NCBI GenBank assembly: GCA_903875215.1
Contig: CAIQVH010000017.1
Span: forward strand, 1-64,000
Direction: 5' to 3'
Source: an uncultured Anaerolineae bacterium
Lineage (GTDB): Bacteria; Chloroflexota; Anaerolineae; Anaerolineales; Villigracilaceae
Length of the DNA stretch: 64,000 nucleotides
Shown here: one piece after another, positions 24,186 to 33,616 of the stretch
Numbering within the stretch: the first letter of the stretch is position 1
Layout: each line of letters begins with the position of its first letter
The notes under the pieces: generated by a model
Told to the model about the DNA's origin: nothing
Seen by the model: only the letters and a program-made list of their open reading frames with translations
The model's database searches: none
Made by a program: the position numbers and the translations under genes

Positions 24186-27113
24186 ATGACCAGTCCTTTC
24201 ACCCCCACCAACCCACCTGAAAACCAGGAATGGCACACCCTGTCCCCACAGGAAGTTTTGATCCGATTAAACGTGGCTGAACACGGTTTGACAACCGCCG
24301 AAGCCCAAAAAAGAATGGACCTATACGGCCCCAACCAGCTGACCGAATCACCGCGTCCGGGTTTTTTAGTTCTGCTTTGGGAACAGATCAGTGATTTCGT
24401 GGTAATGCTGCTGATTATTGCCGCCATCGTCTCGGGAATCATCGGCTGGAATGAATATGTCAAGACCGGCTCAACCGCCGAATTTATAGACGCCGGGGCG
24501 ATTGTGGCCATTGTCATTTTGAATGCCACACTCGGCATCATCCAGGAACGGCGCGCCGAAGAAGCATTGGCCGCGCTGAAAAAACTGGCCGCGCCCGAGG
24601 CGCATATCCTGCGTAACGGAGAGCGAATCACACTCCCGGCGCGGGAGCTGGTACCCGGAGATATTGTCTACCTCGAAGCAGGGAATTTCATCCCGGCGGA
24701 TGTGCGCCTGCTCGAAGCCGTTAACCTGCGGGTGGAGGAAGCTTCGCTGACGGGAGAATCGCTGCCGGTGCAGAAAAATGCTGCCCTGCAGCTTGATGCC
24801 GAAGCCCCGCTCGGTGACCGGAAAAACACCGCTTTTATGGGCACCACAGTCTCTTATGGGCGCGGCAAGGGTGTGGTCACGGCTACCGGTATGCGCACCC
24901 AGCTGGGGCTGATTGCCGAAATGCTACAATCGGTGGAAGCGGAGGAAACCCCACTGCAAAAGCGTCTCGATGAGTTGGGAAAGACCCTCAGCATTGGGGC
25001 GTTGCTCTTGGTGGCGGTCGTTTTCCTGGTGGCTCTTCTCAACCGTACCAATATCAGTGAGTTGTTCCACAGCCCGCTGGCTTATTTTGGCGAATTTGCG
25101 AAAGAAATTACCGAAGTCTTCATGATCGCCGTCAGCCTGGCGATTGCCGCGGTGCCGGAAGGCCTGCCTGCAGTGGTGACGATCTCGCTGGCGCTTGGGA
25201 TGCAGGAAATGATCAAGCGGCATGCCCTGATTCGCAAGCTGTCCTCTGTCGAAACGCTGGGTTCAGCAACCACCATCTGCTCGGATAAAACCGGCACGCT
25301 GACACAAAACGAGATGACGGTTACGAAATTGTGGGCCGACGGGCAATTCCTGGGTGTGACCGGCACCGGTTACAGTCCACAGGGAGGATTTACTCTGGAT
25401 GGAAAACCAGCCGATGCCCAGCAGTTCCCGGCCATCCTGACTACGCTCTGGCTGGGCGTTTTGAACAACGACGCCGAGGTGCAGTCTAATGGGCAAATGG
25501 CGCGCATCATCGGCGATCCGACCGAGGCGGCGCTGATTGTCGCCGCCCAAAAAGCGGGTGCCCTGCACGAAGAACTGAACTCGGCTTATCCGCGTGAGAA
25601 CGAGGTGCCCTTCGACTCGGAGCGCAAGCGCATGATTACCATCCATGCGGTGGTTGACCCGCTGGGCAGTGCTCTCTCTCCCTTTCACAATAATACGCAC
25701 AAAGACTGGCGTGTGATCGTCGTTAAAGGTGCGCCAGATGTGGTGTTGAAGTTAAGCTCGCATTACCAGCAGCAAAATGACCAGTCGACCCCATTGGATG
25801 AGGCTGCCCGCCAGCGCATCCTGGCTGCGAACGACAGCATGACCCGGGATGCCCTGCGCGTGCTGGGTGTAGCCTACCGCATCGTTTCCACCATCGAAGG
25901 GGAGATCAGCCCGGAGAGCCTAGAGCACGATCTGATCTTTGTCGGTCTGATCGGCATGATTGATCCACCCCGCGTGGAGGTCAAACCGGCCCTGCTGAAA
26001 GCCCTGGCGGCGGGAATCCGCACGGTAATGATCACCGGCGATTTCCCCAACACGGCGCGGGCGATTGCCGAGGAAATCGGCCTGCTGCGTCCGGGTCACA
26101 AGGTGCTGGCTGGCGCTGAAATCGACGATCTGAGCGCCGAAGAGCTGCAAAAAACTGTCATGGAGACCGATGTCTTTGCGCGGGTTTCCCCCGAACACAA
26201 AATGCGCATTGTCGATGCCTTGCAGGCCAACCACCAGGTGGTGGCCATGACCGGCGACGGCGTCAACGACGCCCCGGCCATCAAACGCGCCGATATCGGT
26301 GTGGCCATGGGGATCACCGGCACGGATGTGGCCAAGGGTGCCGCCGATATGGTGTTGACCGATGACAATTACGCCAGTATCGTCTCGGCGGTGGAACAGG
26401 GCCGCATCATCTACAGCAATATCCGCAAGTTTGTGTTTTTCCTGCTTTCCAGCAACGTGGCCGAGATTATGATCATCTTTCTCGCCACGCTGGCCGGCCT
26501 GCCCGCGCCGCTGACGGCCATCCAGCTCTTGTGGCTGAACCTGGTGACCGATGGCGCGCCAGCGCTGGCGCTGGCCATGGAAAAGGGTGATCCTGACATT
26601 ATGGATCACAAGCCTCGCCCCAAAGATGAACCGATCATCAACCGCTCCATGCGCCTGGGCATCATCATCCAGACCATTGCCCAAACCGGCTCAGTACTCT
26701 CAGCTTTTATAATCGGCCTGCTGTGGCACCTCGAAGCCGGCGCGGTAATCCCAGCCGGCACCAACCCGCTGATTTTCCTGCTCCAGCATAACTGGAACGG
26801 GGTTGACGTACAAGCTGCCGAAACCATGGCCTTCCTGACACTCTCCATGGCCGAGCTGTTCCGCGCCTACACGGTGCGCTCCGAACGCGCCTCCCTGTTC
26901 GAGATTGGCATATTCTCAAACAAGTGGATGCAATATGCAGTCGGCGCTTCGCTGACACTCCTGATCCTGGTTTGTGTCGTGCCGTTCCTGCAGCCCATTT
27001 TCAACACCCACAACCCCTCCCTCACTGAATGGGGCGTGGTGCTCGCCCTGGCCATTTTGCCCGCCATTGCTGAAGAAATCACCAAATTCTTCCTGAGAAA
27101 ACAGACGAATTAA
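24186..27113 (+). CDS. Calcium-type cation-transporting P-type ATPase
   Basis: A 975-aa P2-type ATPase of the SERCA/PMR1/PacL group. Phosphorylation motif [13 protein letters not shown], actuator TGES, and hinge [22 protein letters not shown] are all intact. The N-terminal cation-ATPase domain starts [10 protein letters not shown]. Helix 4 has the [11 protein letters not shown] signature and helix 6 [12 protein letters not shown], consistent with Ca2+ (or Mn2+) transport. The family is certain; the ion is inferred. GAGACGA precedes the ATG. Divergent from the GNAT gene. Confidence 0.93.
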   Translation: MTSPFTPTNPPENQEWHTLSPQEVLIRLNVAEHGLTTAEAQKRMDLYGPNQLTESPRPGFLVLLWEQISDFVVMLLIIAAIVSGIIGWNEYVKTGSTAEFIDAGAIVAIVILNATLGIIQERRAEEALAALKKLAAPEAHILRNGERITLPARELVPGDIVYLEAGNFIPADVRLLEAVNLRVEEASLTGESLPVQKNAALQLDAEAPLGDRKNTAFMGTTVSYGRGKGVVTATGMRTQLGLIAEMLQSVEAEETPLQKRLDELGKTLSIGALLLVAVVFLVALLNRTNISELFHSPLAYFGEFAKEITEVFMIAVSLAIAAVPEGLPAVVTISLALGMQEMIKRHALIRKLSSVETLGSATTICSDKTGTLTQNEMTVTKLWADGQFLGVTGTGYSPQGGFTLDGKPADAQQFPAILTTLWLGVLNNDAEVQSNGQMARIIGDPTEAALIVAAQKAGALHEELNSAYPRENEVPFDSERKRMITIHAVVDPLGSALSPFHNNTHKDWRVIVVKGAPDVVLKLSSHYQQQNDQSTPLDEAARQRILAANDSMTRDALRVLGVAYRIVSTIEGEISPESLEHDLIFVGLIGMIDPPRVEVKPALLKALAAGIRTVMITGDFPNTARAIAEEIGLLRPGHKVLAGAEIDDLSAEELQKTVMETDVFARVSPEHKMRIVDALQANHQVVAMTGDGVNDAPAIKRADIGVAMGITGTDVAKGAADMVLTDDNYASIVSAVEQGRIIYSNIRKFVFFLLSSNVAEIMIIFLATLAGLPAPLTAIQLLWLNLVTDGAPALALAMEKGDPDIMDHKPRPKDEPIINRSMRLGIIIQTIAQTGSVLSAFIIGLLWHLEAGAVIPAGTNPLIFLLQHNWNGVDVQAAETMAFLTLSMAELFRAYTVRSERASLFEIGIFSNKWMQYAVGASLTLLILVCVVPFLQPIFNTHNPSLTEWGVVLALAILPAIAEEITKFFLRKQTN

Positions 27114-27186
27114 CTCTGCCAGACGGCGAAACGAAGGACACTCCGCAGATCAAGCCGCGTAGTTCAAGTTGAAACAAATCCGCAAA

Positions 27187-27231
27187 AAAAAATGCGGGTT
27201 GATGGGCTACAAGCCCGTCAACCCGCATTTT
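27187..27231. terminator. Terminator hairpin after P-type ATPase
   Basis: A long stem (27187-27207 with 27212-27231, one mismatch) rich in GC at the centre, with an A tract on its 5' side and TTTT on the 3' side, so it may work in both directions. Confidence 0.75.
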
Positions 27232-27363
27232 GCCCCGCATCATCCCCCCCTTCCGGGCGTTCATAAAAATCCACCTGCCGCTCCCAAACTGCGGACTGCC
27301 ACAAAGCGCGCCCCGGTTTTCTGCTATAATTTTTCAAAACCCAACCCGACAAGCGAGGTACCC

Positions 27364-28524
27364 ATGTCTCTGACCGCCCGTGAGCGTGTTTTGACCGCCA
27401 TCAACCACCAGGAACCCGATCGTGTGCCGATCATCATCGGCACCAGCAACACCACCAGCATGAAAATGCGCCCCTACCGGGCCCTGACCCGCCTGCTCGG
27501 ACTCACAACCCCCGAAAACTACATTTACGAATGGCCCGAACTCGGCACCGCCCTCCCAGACGAAGCAGTCCTCCAGCGCCTGCACGGCGATGCGCGCGGC
27601 GTGCTCGACCTGTACCCACAGTGGGTCTACGACCGCAACCGCAGCCGCCCCCCCCACAGCCCCTTCCTCGATGACTGGGGCAGCGGTCAGAGCGAGGCAG
27701 AACCGGGCGTCTGGTTCCCCGGCATTCACCCCATGCGCGAAGCAAAAACCCTGGAAGAAATCGAAAATTACCCGTGGCCCAACATGGATGACCCCTCGCG
27801 CGTAGCCCACGTCCGCGAACAAGCCCGCCAGCTGGCCGAGCAAAACCAATACGCCATCATCGGCACTCCCTGGCTGCTCTTCCCGCTCGAGCGCGCCTTC
27901 GCCATGCAAGGCATGGATACCTTCCTGATGAACCTGGCCCTTTACCCCGATTTCGCCGAAGCCCTCTTGAAAAAAATTGCCGGACTCTGCAAAACGCTGA
28001 TGGGGCACTTCCTCGAAGCCGCGGGCGAAAATCTCGATATCATCAAAATCGGCGACGACATTGGCACCCAAAACAGCCTGCTTATGTCGCCCAAAATGTA
28101 CCGCAAAATCCTCAAACCAATCCACGCTGACTACATCGCATACATCAAGGCACGCACCAAAGCCAAAGTCTTTTTCCACACCGATGGCGATGTATTCGAC
28201 CTGATCCCAGACTTCCTTGAAATCGGGGTAGATATTCTCAACCCCATCCAGACTTCCGCAGGCAAAATGTCCAACCTGGCAGAATTGAAAAGCCGCTTCG
28301 GACAGAACCTGACTTTCTGCGGCGCTGTAGACACCCACCGCATCCTGCCCTCCGGAACCCCCCAGCAGGTGCGTGACGAAGTGCGGCGCGTGATCAACAT
28401 CATGGCCCCCGGCGGCGGATACATGCTCGCATCGGTGCACACCATCATGGATGAAGTCCCACCTGAAAACATCCTCGCCATGGTCGATGCCGTGGAAGAA
28501 TTTGGCCGGTACCCGCTCCGCTAA
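27364..28524 (+). CDS. Uroporphyrinogen decarboxylase-family protein
   Basis: A 386-aa TIM-barrel of the UroD/MtbA superfamily. It opens with MSLTARERVLTAINHQEPDR, the typical start of UroD-like corrinoid methyltransferase relatives, and contains FHTDGDVFDLIPDFLEIGVDILNP with metal-site His and Asp and later FCGAVDTHRILPSG. It lacks the haem UroD N-terminal signature (RQAGR), so haem synthesis is unlikely; a methyltransferase role is likely. The ATG at 27364 has GAGG upstream and a TATAAT near 27326. Confidence 0.85.
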   Translation: MSLTARERVLTAINHQEPDRVPIIIGTSNTTSMKMRPYRALTRLLGLTTPENYIYEWPELGTALPDEAVLQRLHGDARGVLDLYPQWVYDRNRSRPPHSPFLDDWGSGQSEAEPGVWFPGIHPMREAKTLEEIENYPWPNMDDPSRVAHVREQARQLAEQNQYAIIGTPWLLFPLERAFAMQGMDTFLMNLALYPDFAEALLKKIAGLCKTLMGHFLEAAGENLDIIKIGDDIGTQNSLLMSPKMYRKILKPIHADYIAYIKARTKAKVFFHTDGDVFDLIPDFLEIGVDILNPIQTSAGKMSNLAELKSRFGQNLTFCGAVDTHRILPSGTPQQVRDEVRRVINIMAPGGGYMLASVHTIMDEVPPENILAMVDAVEEFGRYPLR

Positions 28525-28537
28525 AAGCGGACCTCAT

Positions 28538-28579
28538 AAAACAACCGCTGGCAGTCTGCAGACTACCAGCGGTTGTTTT
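28538..28579. terminator. Terminator hairpin
   Basis: An almost perfect 21-bp dyad centred on CTGCAG, flanked by AAAA on the left and TTTT on the right. It ends the UroD-family gene and can also serve the minus-strand Flp gene. Confidence 0.85.
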
Positions 28580-28634
28580 GTAAACAGAGCGTGGGAAACA
28601 AGATCCACCCAACAGCCTCAGCAAGGATAAACAT

Positions 28635-28778
28635 TCACAAGCTGTTAACGACGGACATATAAAGATTTGCAACTCCAGGCCCGATAGCGGCAATGGCAAC
28701 AACAATGACGATTGCGACCAAAACAAGAATAAACGCGTATTCAACCATGCCCTGAGCCTTTTGACGAAACTCCAACAT
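28635..28778 (-). CDS. Flp-type pilin (orphan)
   Basis: A 47-aa protein read from the minus strand. The N-terminal short leader MLEFRQKAQG precedes a conserved MVEYAFILVLVAIVIVV helix. Gly at the cleavage position, Glu at +3 and the Tyr next to it match the Flp (Fap/TadA secretion) pilin family. A perfect GGAGGTGA lies 5 nt before the ATG. No tad/cpa genes flank it. It lies 94 nt upstream of the nth stop, on the same strand. Confidence 0.85.
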   Translation of the reverse strand: MLEFRQKAQGMVEYAFILVLVAIVIVVAIAAIGPGVANLYMSVVNSL

Positions 28779-28872
28779 TCCAATCACCTCCTTCCAATAG
28801 AGCTTAACAGCCAAAACAAAAGCAGTTACCAGATTTTAACAATTATTTTTATTCCACCACCTTTTATTTATG

Positions 28873-29544
28873 TTAATCGCTGATGTTCCCCCGGCCAATA
28901 GGACATACGGCCCCCAGTGGGCAGGTCAGGCAGGCTGGTTTTCGCGCGTGACAGATCTCCCGCCCCAGACGAATCAGGTTCAAATGCGCAGCATAGTACG
29001 TTTCAGGGGGCAGGAGCGCTTCCAGATACAGGTGCGCCGCATCGACCGGCATGGTCTCGGGGCGCAGGCCCAGCCGCCCGGTCACCCGATACACATGCGT
29101 ATCCACCGGAAAAGCCGGGCGATTGAGTGAAAAACACAGCACAATCGCCGCTGTCTTTGGCCCAACTCCTTTGAACTTCATCAACCAGGCGCGGGCCTCT
29201 TCCAGTGGTAAATCGTTGAGGAAGGAAAGATCGAGATCCCCCCGCTCGCGGGTGATTTCCTGTAACACCTGCTGGATTCTCGGCCCTTTCTGATTGGCCA
29301 ATCCGGCTACCCGGATCGATTCTACCACTTCATCGGCCGCTGCGTCTCTGACAGCCTGCCAGCTGGGAAAACGCCGGCGCAAGGCTTCGAATGCTTTATC
29401 GCGGTTGACATCATTGGTATTCTGCGAAAGGATGGTCGAGACCAATTCATCCAACGCGGGCAGCGGATTGCGCCACTGCGGTTCGCCATAATGCTGAAGC
29501 AGCAGCCGGTAAATTTGGAGGGCTTGCGCCGCCAAATCGGTCAT
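28873..29544 (-). CDS. nth: Endonuclease III-like DNA glycosylase
   Basis: A 223-aa HhH-GPD base-excision glycosylase/lyase. The helix-hairpin-helix is LMKFKGVGPKTAAIVL with Lys in place, the following Asp is FPVDTHVYRVTGRLGL, and the C-terminal 4Fe-4S loop CHARKPACLTCPLGAVC shows the expected C-x6-C-x2-C-x5-C. Length is normal. It is the last gene of a run 33573-28873 (kinase, MBL, asparaginase, nth), with a 20-nt gap before it. Confidence 0.93.
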   Translation of the reverse strand: MTDLAAQALQIYRLLLQHYGEPQWRNPLPALDELVSTILSQNTNDVNRDKAFEALRRRFPSWQAVRDAAADEVVESIRVAGLANQKGPRIQQVLQEITRERGDLDLSFLNDLPLEEARAWLMKFKGVGPKTAAIVLCFSLNRPAFPVDTHVYRVTGRLGLRPETMPVDAAHLYLEALLPPETYYAAHLNLIRLGREICHARKPACLTCPLGAVCPIGRGNISD

Positions 29545-29564
29545 AAGTCAATCTCGCAGGCAGG

Positions 29565-30608
29565 TCAAGAGGCCAGGTGGAAGGCCGGGCGGGCCTCGCC
29601 AACATGCAGTTTGCGGAAATTGCGCAGGTCTGTCTCCGGGCCAAATTTGCTCAAGGCTTCCAGTTGGGCCGCATCCAGTGCGCCGAGGTGACGCAGCAGG
29701 GCCAGGGCAGTTGCCTGGCGGGCGCGATCATCCGGGTCGCCGTCACTGATCTTGAGTGTGATTCCGATGCCGGGCGAAGCGGGGCCGAGCGCACCGGGCA
29801 GCAATCCAACGGCCTGGTAACCTTCGGCGCCGCCCTTGGCGAGGATTTTTCCACGGCCAGCCAGCATCAGGGCAGTGTCAAAACGATCGGGGCCGCCGAC
29901 CATTTCCGGGTGGGCGATCATGGCGGCAGTGATCGTGCGGCAGGCGGCTGCGCGCTGCGCTTCCTGGGTGGAAGGGTCGCACAGGCGGGCGTATCCGAAG
30001 GCAGCGTTGTAGAGCGGGACGGCAAAATTCGGCGCGGAACAACCGTCAATGCCCAGTTCGACCTGGTCGATGGGCAGATTGCACATTTCAGCGAAGGCCT
30101 GCAAGATGGACTTCTGGATGGGGTGATCGAAGTCGATATAGTTTTCGGTCGGCAAGCCGCGCAGACGGGCGTGTGCCAGCATGCCGGTATGTTTGCCGGA
30201 GCAGTTGTGACGATAGGGTGAGGTTTTTTCGCCGCGCAGCAGCATGGCGTCGCGGGTGGCGGCATGAATTGGGTCGTGCATGCCACACATCAGCGCGTCC
30301 ACGCTGACGCCGATCTTGGCCTGCATGTCTTTGACGGTGGCGACATGATCGTCGGTGCCGGAGTGCGAGGCGCAGGTCAGGGCGATTTCTTTCTGGGTGA
30401 AGGCAAATTTCTCGTTGCCGCCACGTTCAATAAAGGGCAGAGCCTGGAACGGTTTTGCGCTTGAGCGCAGAAAAGTGACCAGGTACGGGTCGCCCAGCGA
30501 AGCGAGCAGGTTTCCACTACTGTCCACAACCGCCGCAGCGCCAAAATGGATCGATTCGACGATGCGTCCGCGTGTCAATTCATATACGGGTTGGTAGGGA
30601 TTTGTCAC
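29565..30608 (-). CDS. Asparaginase family protein (PF06089 type)
   Basis: A 347-aa L-asparaginase II-like protein of the Rhizobium type, not homologous to AnsA/AnsB. The segments are ELTRGRIVESIHFGAAAVVD, LTCASHSGTDDHV, HNCSGKHTGMLA (catalytic Ser-Gly-Lys-His cluster), GIDGCSAPNFAVP and KGGAEGYQAVG. The GTG at 30608 is preferred over an upstream alternative because GAGGAATAAC precedes it and the preceding MBL gene stops 2 nt upstream. Confidence 0.88.
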   Translation of the reverse strand: MTNPYQPVYELTRGRIVESIHFGAAAVVDSSGNLLASLGDPYLVTFLRSSAKPFQALPFIERGGNEKFAFTQKEIALTCASHSGTDDHVATVKDMQAKIGVSVDALMCGMHDPIHAATRDAMLLRGEKTSPYRHNCSGKHTGMLAHARLRGLPTENYIDFDHPIQKSILQAFAEMCNLPIDQVELGIDGCSAPNFAVPLYNAAFGYARLCDPSTQEAQRAAACRTITAAMIAHPEMVGGPDRFDTALMLAGRGKILAKGGAEGYQAVGLLPGALGPASPGIGITLKISDGDPDDRARQATALALLRHLGALDAAQLEALSKFGPETDLRNFRKLHVGEARPAFHLAS

Positions 30609-30609
30609 G

Positions 30610-31470
30610 TTATTCCTCGAAGATTTCTGCACTCGCGGAGGAGTTGTAATGGCGGGTGTAATAGTGGCGCAGGCCATAGGATAAGCGCTGGGCATATTGT
30701 TTTTGCCGGTCGGCGGGGATCTTCAGCTCGGACATGAGCGGCGCGACCAGCGCTTCAATCACATCAGAGCTGGCCTGGTAGTTGGCCAGATTTTCCATTT
30801 TGCCGTGGATGATTTTAATCTGGGCCAGCATTGTTTCGGCAGCTGAGAGAGGTACCTCGCCGCCGCGGCCGCTGACGAGGGTATAGTCTTGAAATTTGGT
30901 GAGCAGATGCTCGAGCGAGAGGATCCAATCTGGCAGGCTGGCACGCGAGAGGAAGGGCGGCTGGCTGCACACGATCAGGTCGCCGACAAAGAGGATGCCG
31001 GCTTCGGGCAGGATGGTCCAGATGGCCCCGGCGGCCGGGCCGGGATGGTTTTCAAGGATGACAGGGAAGTTACTCCATTCGATGCGCATGCGCTGGGTAA
31101 AGGTGATTTCCGGAGGTGCCCATCGGATGCTTCCCAACCCGGCCACAGATTCCCAGTCTGCGCCGGTTTCGTCGCCCTGGGCCTTGAACGTGTTGGGGCG
31201 GTTGCGGAAAGCCTGGGCGGTTTTTTCGTTGGCGACGATGGTGCAATCCATCGAGCGGGCGCCCAGCGTCCGATCGGGGTGCGCGTCCAGGTTGACGAGC
31301 AGGCGTTCGACGCCGCTGTTCAGTCCGAGCAGAGCCGCGCGCCATGAGCGGCCATCTTCAGGTGAGGGCGGTGCGTCGATCTGGATCAGACCATGTGGCA
31401 GGGCGATCGCTCCCAATGTGACGCCGGGATACTGATCTTCAATGAATACTTGGTGTGCAAGGGTTTGCAT
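30610..31470 (-). CDS. Metallo-beta-lactamase-fold protein with degenerate metal site
   Basis: A 286-aa MBL-fold protein. The canonical H-x-H-x-D-H is replaced by Asp-Ala-His-Pro-Asp-Arg at about residue 61-66, so two His ligands are missing. A later ENHPGPAAG keeps one His and ILFVGDLIV one Asp. It may have a changed activity or be structural. Its TAA is 1 nt before the GTG of the asparaginase, so the two are probably translationally linked. Function unknown. Confidence 0.75.
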   Translation of the reverse strand: MQTLAHQVFIEDQYPGVTLGAIALPHGLIQIDAPPSPEDGRSWRAALLGLNSGVERLLVNLDAHPDRTLGARSMDCTIVANEKTAQAFRNRPNTFKAQGDETGADWESVAGLGSIRWAPPEITFTQRMRIEWSNFPVILENHPGPAAGAIWTILPEAGILFVGDLIVCSQPPFLSRASLPDWILSLEHLLTKFQDYTLVSGRGGEVPLSAAETMLAQIKIIHGKMENLANYQASSDVIEALVAPLMSELKIPADRQKQYAQRLSYGLRHYYTRHYNSSASAEIFEE

Positions 31471-31518
31471 GATACTCCCTGGGTGAAATGAGGTGATTTG
31501 TGCTGGCCTTGGGAGGAT

Positions 31519-33573
31519 TCACTCCACGGTAGGCAAGGTAAAGACGAATTGTGCGCCCTGACCGGGGGATGATTCGGCCCAGATTTTTCCGCCGTGGCCC
31601 TGTACAGCCAGCTTGCAAAAGGCCAGGCCAACGCCCATCCCGCGGGCGCCGGTGTGGTTCTTGAGGCGTGTAAACTTGTCAAAGATGCGCTCGCGGTCTG
31701 CCTCCGGGATGCCTGGGCCATCGTCCTGGACATAAATGCGCATCAAGTTTTCATGCATTTCAGCACCGATGGTAATGTGTCCGTTAACCGGGGTGTATTT
31801 GACGGCGTTTTCGGTCAGGTTGATCAGCACGCGGCGGATCATATCGGTGTCAACGTAAAGCTCTTTCAGGGCGCCGGTGATTTTCAAATCGATGGTCTGG
31901 CCGCGGCTTTCGCGCCCCGGGCCGACGGCCTGCAGAACATCGGCGAGCAGGGCTGTGATGGAGATGGTCTGGCGCTCGCCTACTGGCTGGTTCTGTTCGA
32001 GGCGATTGATGTCGAGCAGGGAGCTGATCAGGCGTTGGATGCGGTCAATCGAATGGCGGGCAATTTTCAAGATAGATTCGGCGGTGTCTTTTTCTTCGGC
32101 GGGGATGAAAGCGCCAAGCATTTCCACGCTGGAGAGGATGTTGGCCAGCGGCGAACGCAGGTCGTGGTAAATCATCGCCGCCAGGTCTTCGCGCAAGGTG
32201 TCGAGTTCCTTGCGCTCGCGGATGTCCCGCATGATCCATTGAAAAGCGTCCTTGCCATCAAATTTGACCCTGCGGACATGAATGCTGACCGGATAGGTGG
32301 TGCCCTGCCGGCTGTACAGGGTGGATTCGTAGTGCAGCGTGGCCTCGCTGATTTTTTCAAAAGCCTGACCAACTTTGTCAAAGTTGATGTCATGCACCTG
32401 ACCGATCAAAAATCGGCACAAATCTGGAACGGGGTGGCCGGAAAAGCGGCCAGCTTGCAGGTTGGCTTCCAGGATTTGGCCGGTCAGGTCAGTGATGAGG
32501 ATCGGGTCGATACTGTCATCGAACAGGTCGAGGTAGCGTTTGCGGGCCGTGTCGAGGCTTTGGAATAATTCCCCTTTCGTGATGGCGGTGCCAGCCAGCG
32601 AACCAAGCCCGGTCAGAACAAGCAGCGAATCGGGGTTGAATTGTTTGTTGATCGGGTTGAAGGCTTCGATCACGCCAATGACTTTCCCCTGCGCATGAAT
32701 GGGGGCACAGGCCAGGGCGCGGACCTGTACGCCCGGGATTTTTTCTGCGCTGGAGAGCAGGGTTTCGGAAGCCACAGCCGGGATAACCACGCCTCGGCCT
32801 TCGCGCACCACCAGCCCGGCAACCCCCTCGCCGATGGGCATGCGGCGCAGAATCAGCCCTTCGCTGCGCGGGCCGCTGGCGGCGCGAAAGACGACCTGGT
32901 CATCTTCCACCAACCCCAGCGCAGTGATTTCGACCTGCATGGCCTGGCGGGTCTGGGTCAATGTGCTTTCGAAGATATTTCCCATGCCAATCGCCTGGCT
33001 CAGATTGGCGGCGCCTTCGGCCAGAATCGTCATAACGCGCGCCTGGCGCTGGCTTTCAGAAAACAGTCGGGCGTTCAGTACCGCAATCCCGGCCTGATCA
33101 GCGATGGCCTGCATCAAGTCGAGATGTTCCTGGGTGAAGGTATGCGGAGTGGAATGGACAATGGTCAGCACGCCGACCACTTTATCGCGCGTCATGAGCG
33201 GCGCACAGATGGCACATTTGGCGCCGGAACGATCGGCCGCGTCATCAGCGCGCCGCACCCAGCGCGAATCCTGGCTGGTATCGGGCACCAGCGCGGCTTG
33301 CTGTTGGCGGATGACCCAGCCGGCCAGCCCCTGATCGAGCGTACCACGCAGTTGCTGGGTGGTATTCTGGTGCAACTGGTCGCCATAAACTATGGCCGAA
33401 TCGATGGGCCGGCCCTGATCATCCATGACAATGATACTGCCGCGCTCACCGCCAACGTTGTTGAGCGCGGCAAACAGAACCCGCGTGAGGACGGTGTTCA
33501 AATCGAGCGCGGAGGCAAATTCGCGGCTGGTTTGATAAAGCAATTCCAGAACTGCACGCTGATCTACAGGCAT
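31519..33573 (-). CDS. GAF-GAF-PAS sensor histidine kinase
   Basis: A 684-aa cytosolic sensor kinase. Two GAF domains (about 8-175 and 185-335) bind small ligands or proteins, followed by a PAS domain (345-455). The HisKA dimerisation helix has the phosphoacceptor His470 in MIYHDLRSPLANIL, and the HATPase (570-684) has N box LTENAVKY, DDGPGIPEADR and GMGVGLAF. No transmembrane segment. There is no response regulator next to it. It is the first gene of a four-gene run. Confidence 0.92.
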   Translation of the reverse strand: MPVDQRAVLELLYQTSREFASALDLNTVLTRVLFAALNNVGGERGSIIVMDDQGRPIDSAIVYGDQLHQNTTQQLRGTLDQGLAGWVIRQQQAALVPDTSQDSRWVRRADDAADRSGAKCAICAPLMTRDKVVGVLTIVHSTPHTFTQEHLDLMQAIADQAGIAVLNARLFSESQRQARVMTILAEGAANLSQAIGMGNIFESTLTQTRQAMQVEITALGLVEDDQVVFRAASGPRSEGLILRRMPIGEGVAGLVVREGRGVVIPAVASETLLSSAEKIPGVQVRALACAPIHAQGKVIGVIEAFNPINKQFNPDSLLVLTGLGSLAGTAITKGELFQSLDTARKRYLDLFDDSIDPILITDLTGQILEANLQAGRFSGHPVPDLCRFLIGQVHDINFDKVGQAFEKISEATLHYESTLYSRQGTTYPVSIHVRRVKFDGKDAFQWIMRDIRERKELDTLREDLAAMIYHDLRSPLANILSSVEMLGAFIPAEEKDTAESILKIARHSIDRIQRLISSLLDINRLEQNQPVGERQTISITALLADVLQAVGPGRESRGQTIDLKITGALKELYVDTDMIRRVLINLTENAVKYTPVNGHITIGAEMHENLMRIYVQDDGPGIPEADRERIFDKFTRLKNHTGARGMGVGLAFCKLAVQGHGGKIWAESSPGQGAQFVFTLPTVE

Positions 33574-33616
33574 GACACTTTTTCTCCATCAAGCCGGGCG
33601 GCCCCGGCAACCGATA

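Noticed and set aside
27334-28440. 368-aa minus-strand ORF opposite the UroD-family gene
   Set aside because: It is an antisense shadow; the plus strand has clear UroD-family motifs.
28445-28783. 112-aa minus-strand ORF over the Flp gene
   Set aside because: It is the wrong frame; the adjacent frame encodes a clear Flp pilin with a perfect Shine-Dalgarno.
31594-32568. 324-aa plus-strand ORF opposite the GAF-GAF-PAS kinase
   Set aside because: Antisense shadow of the kinase, whose domain motifs are intact.
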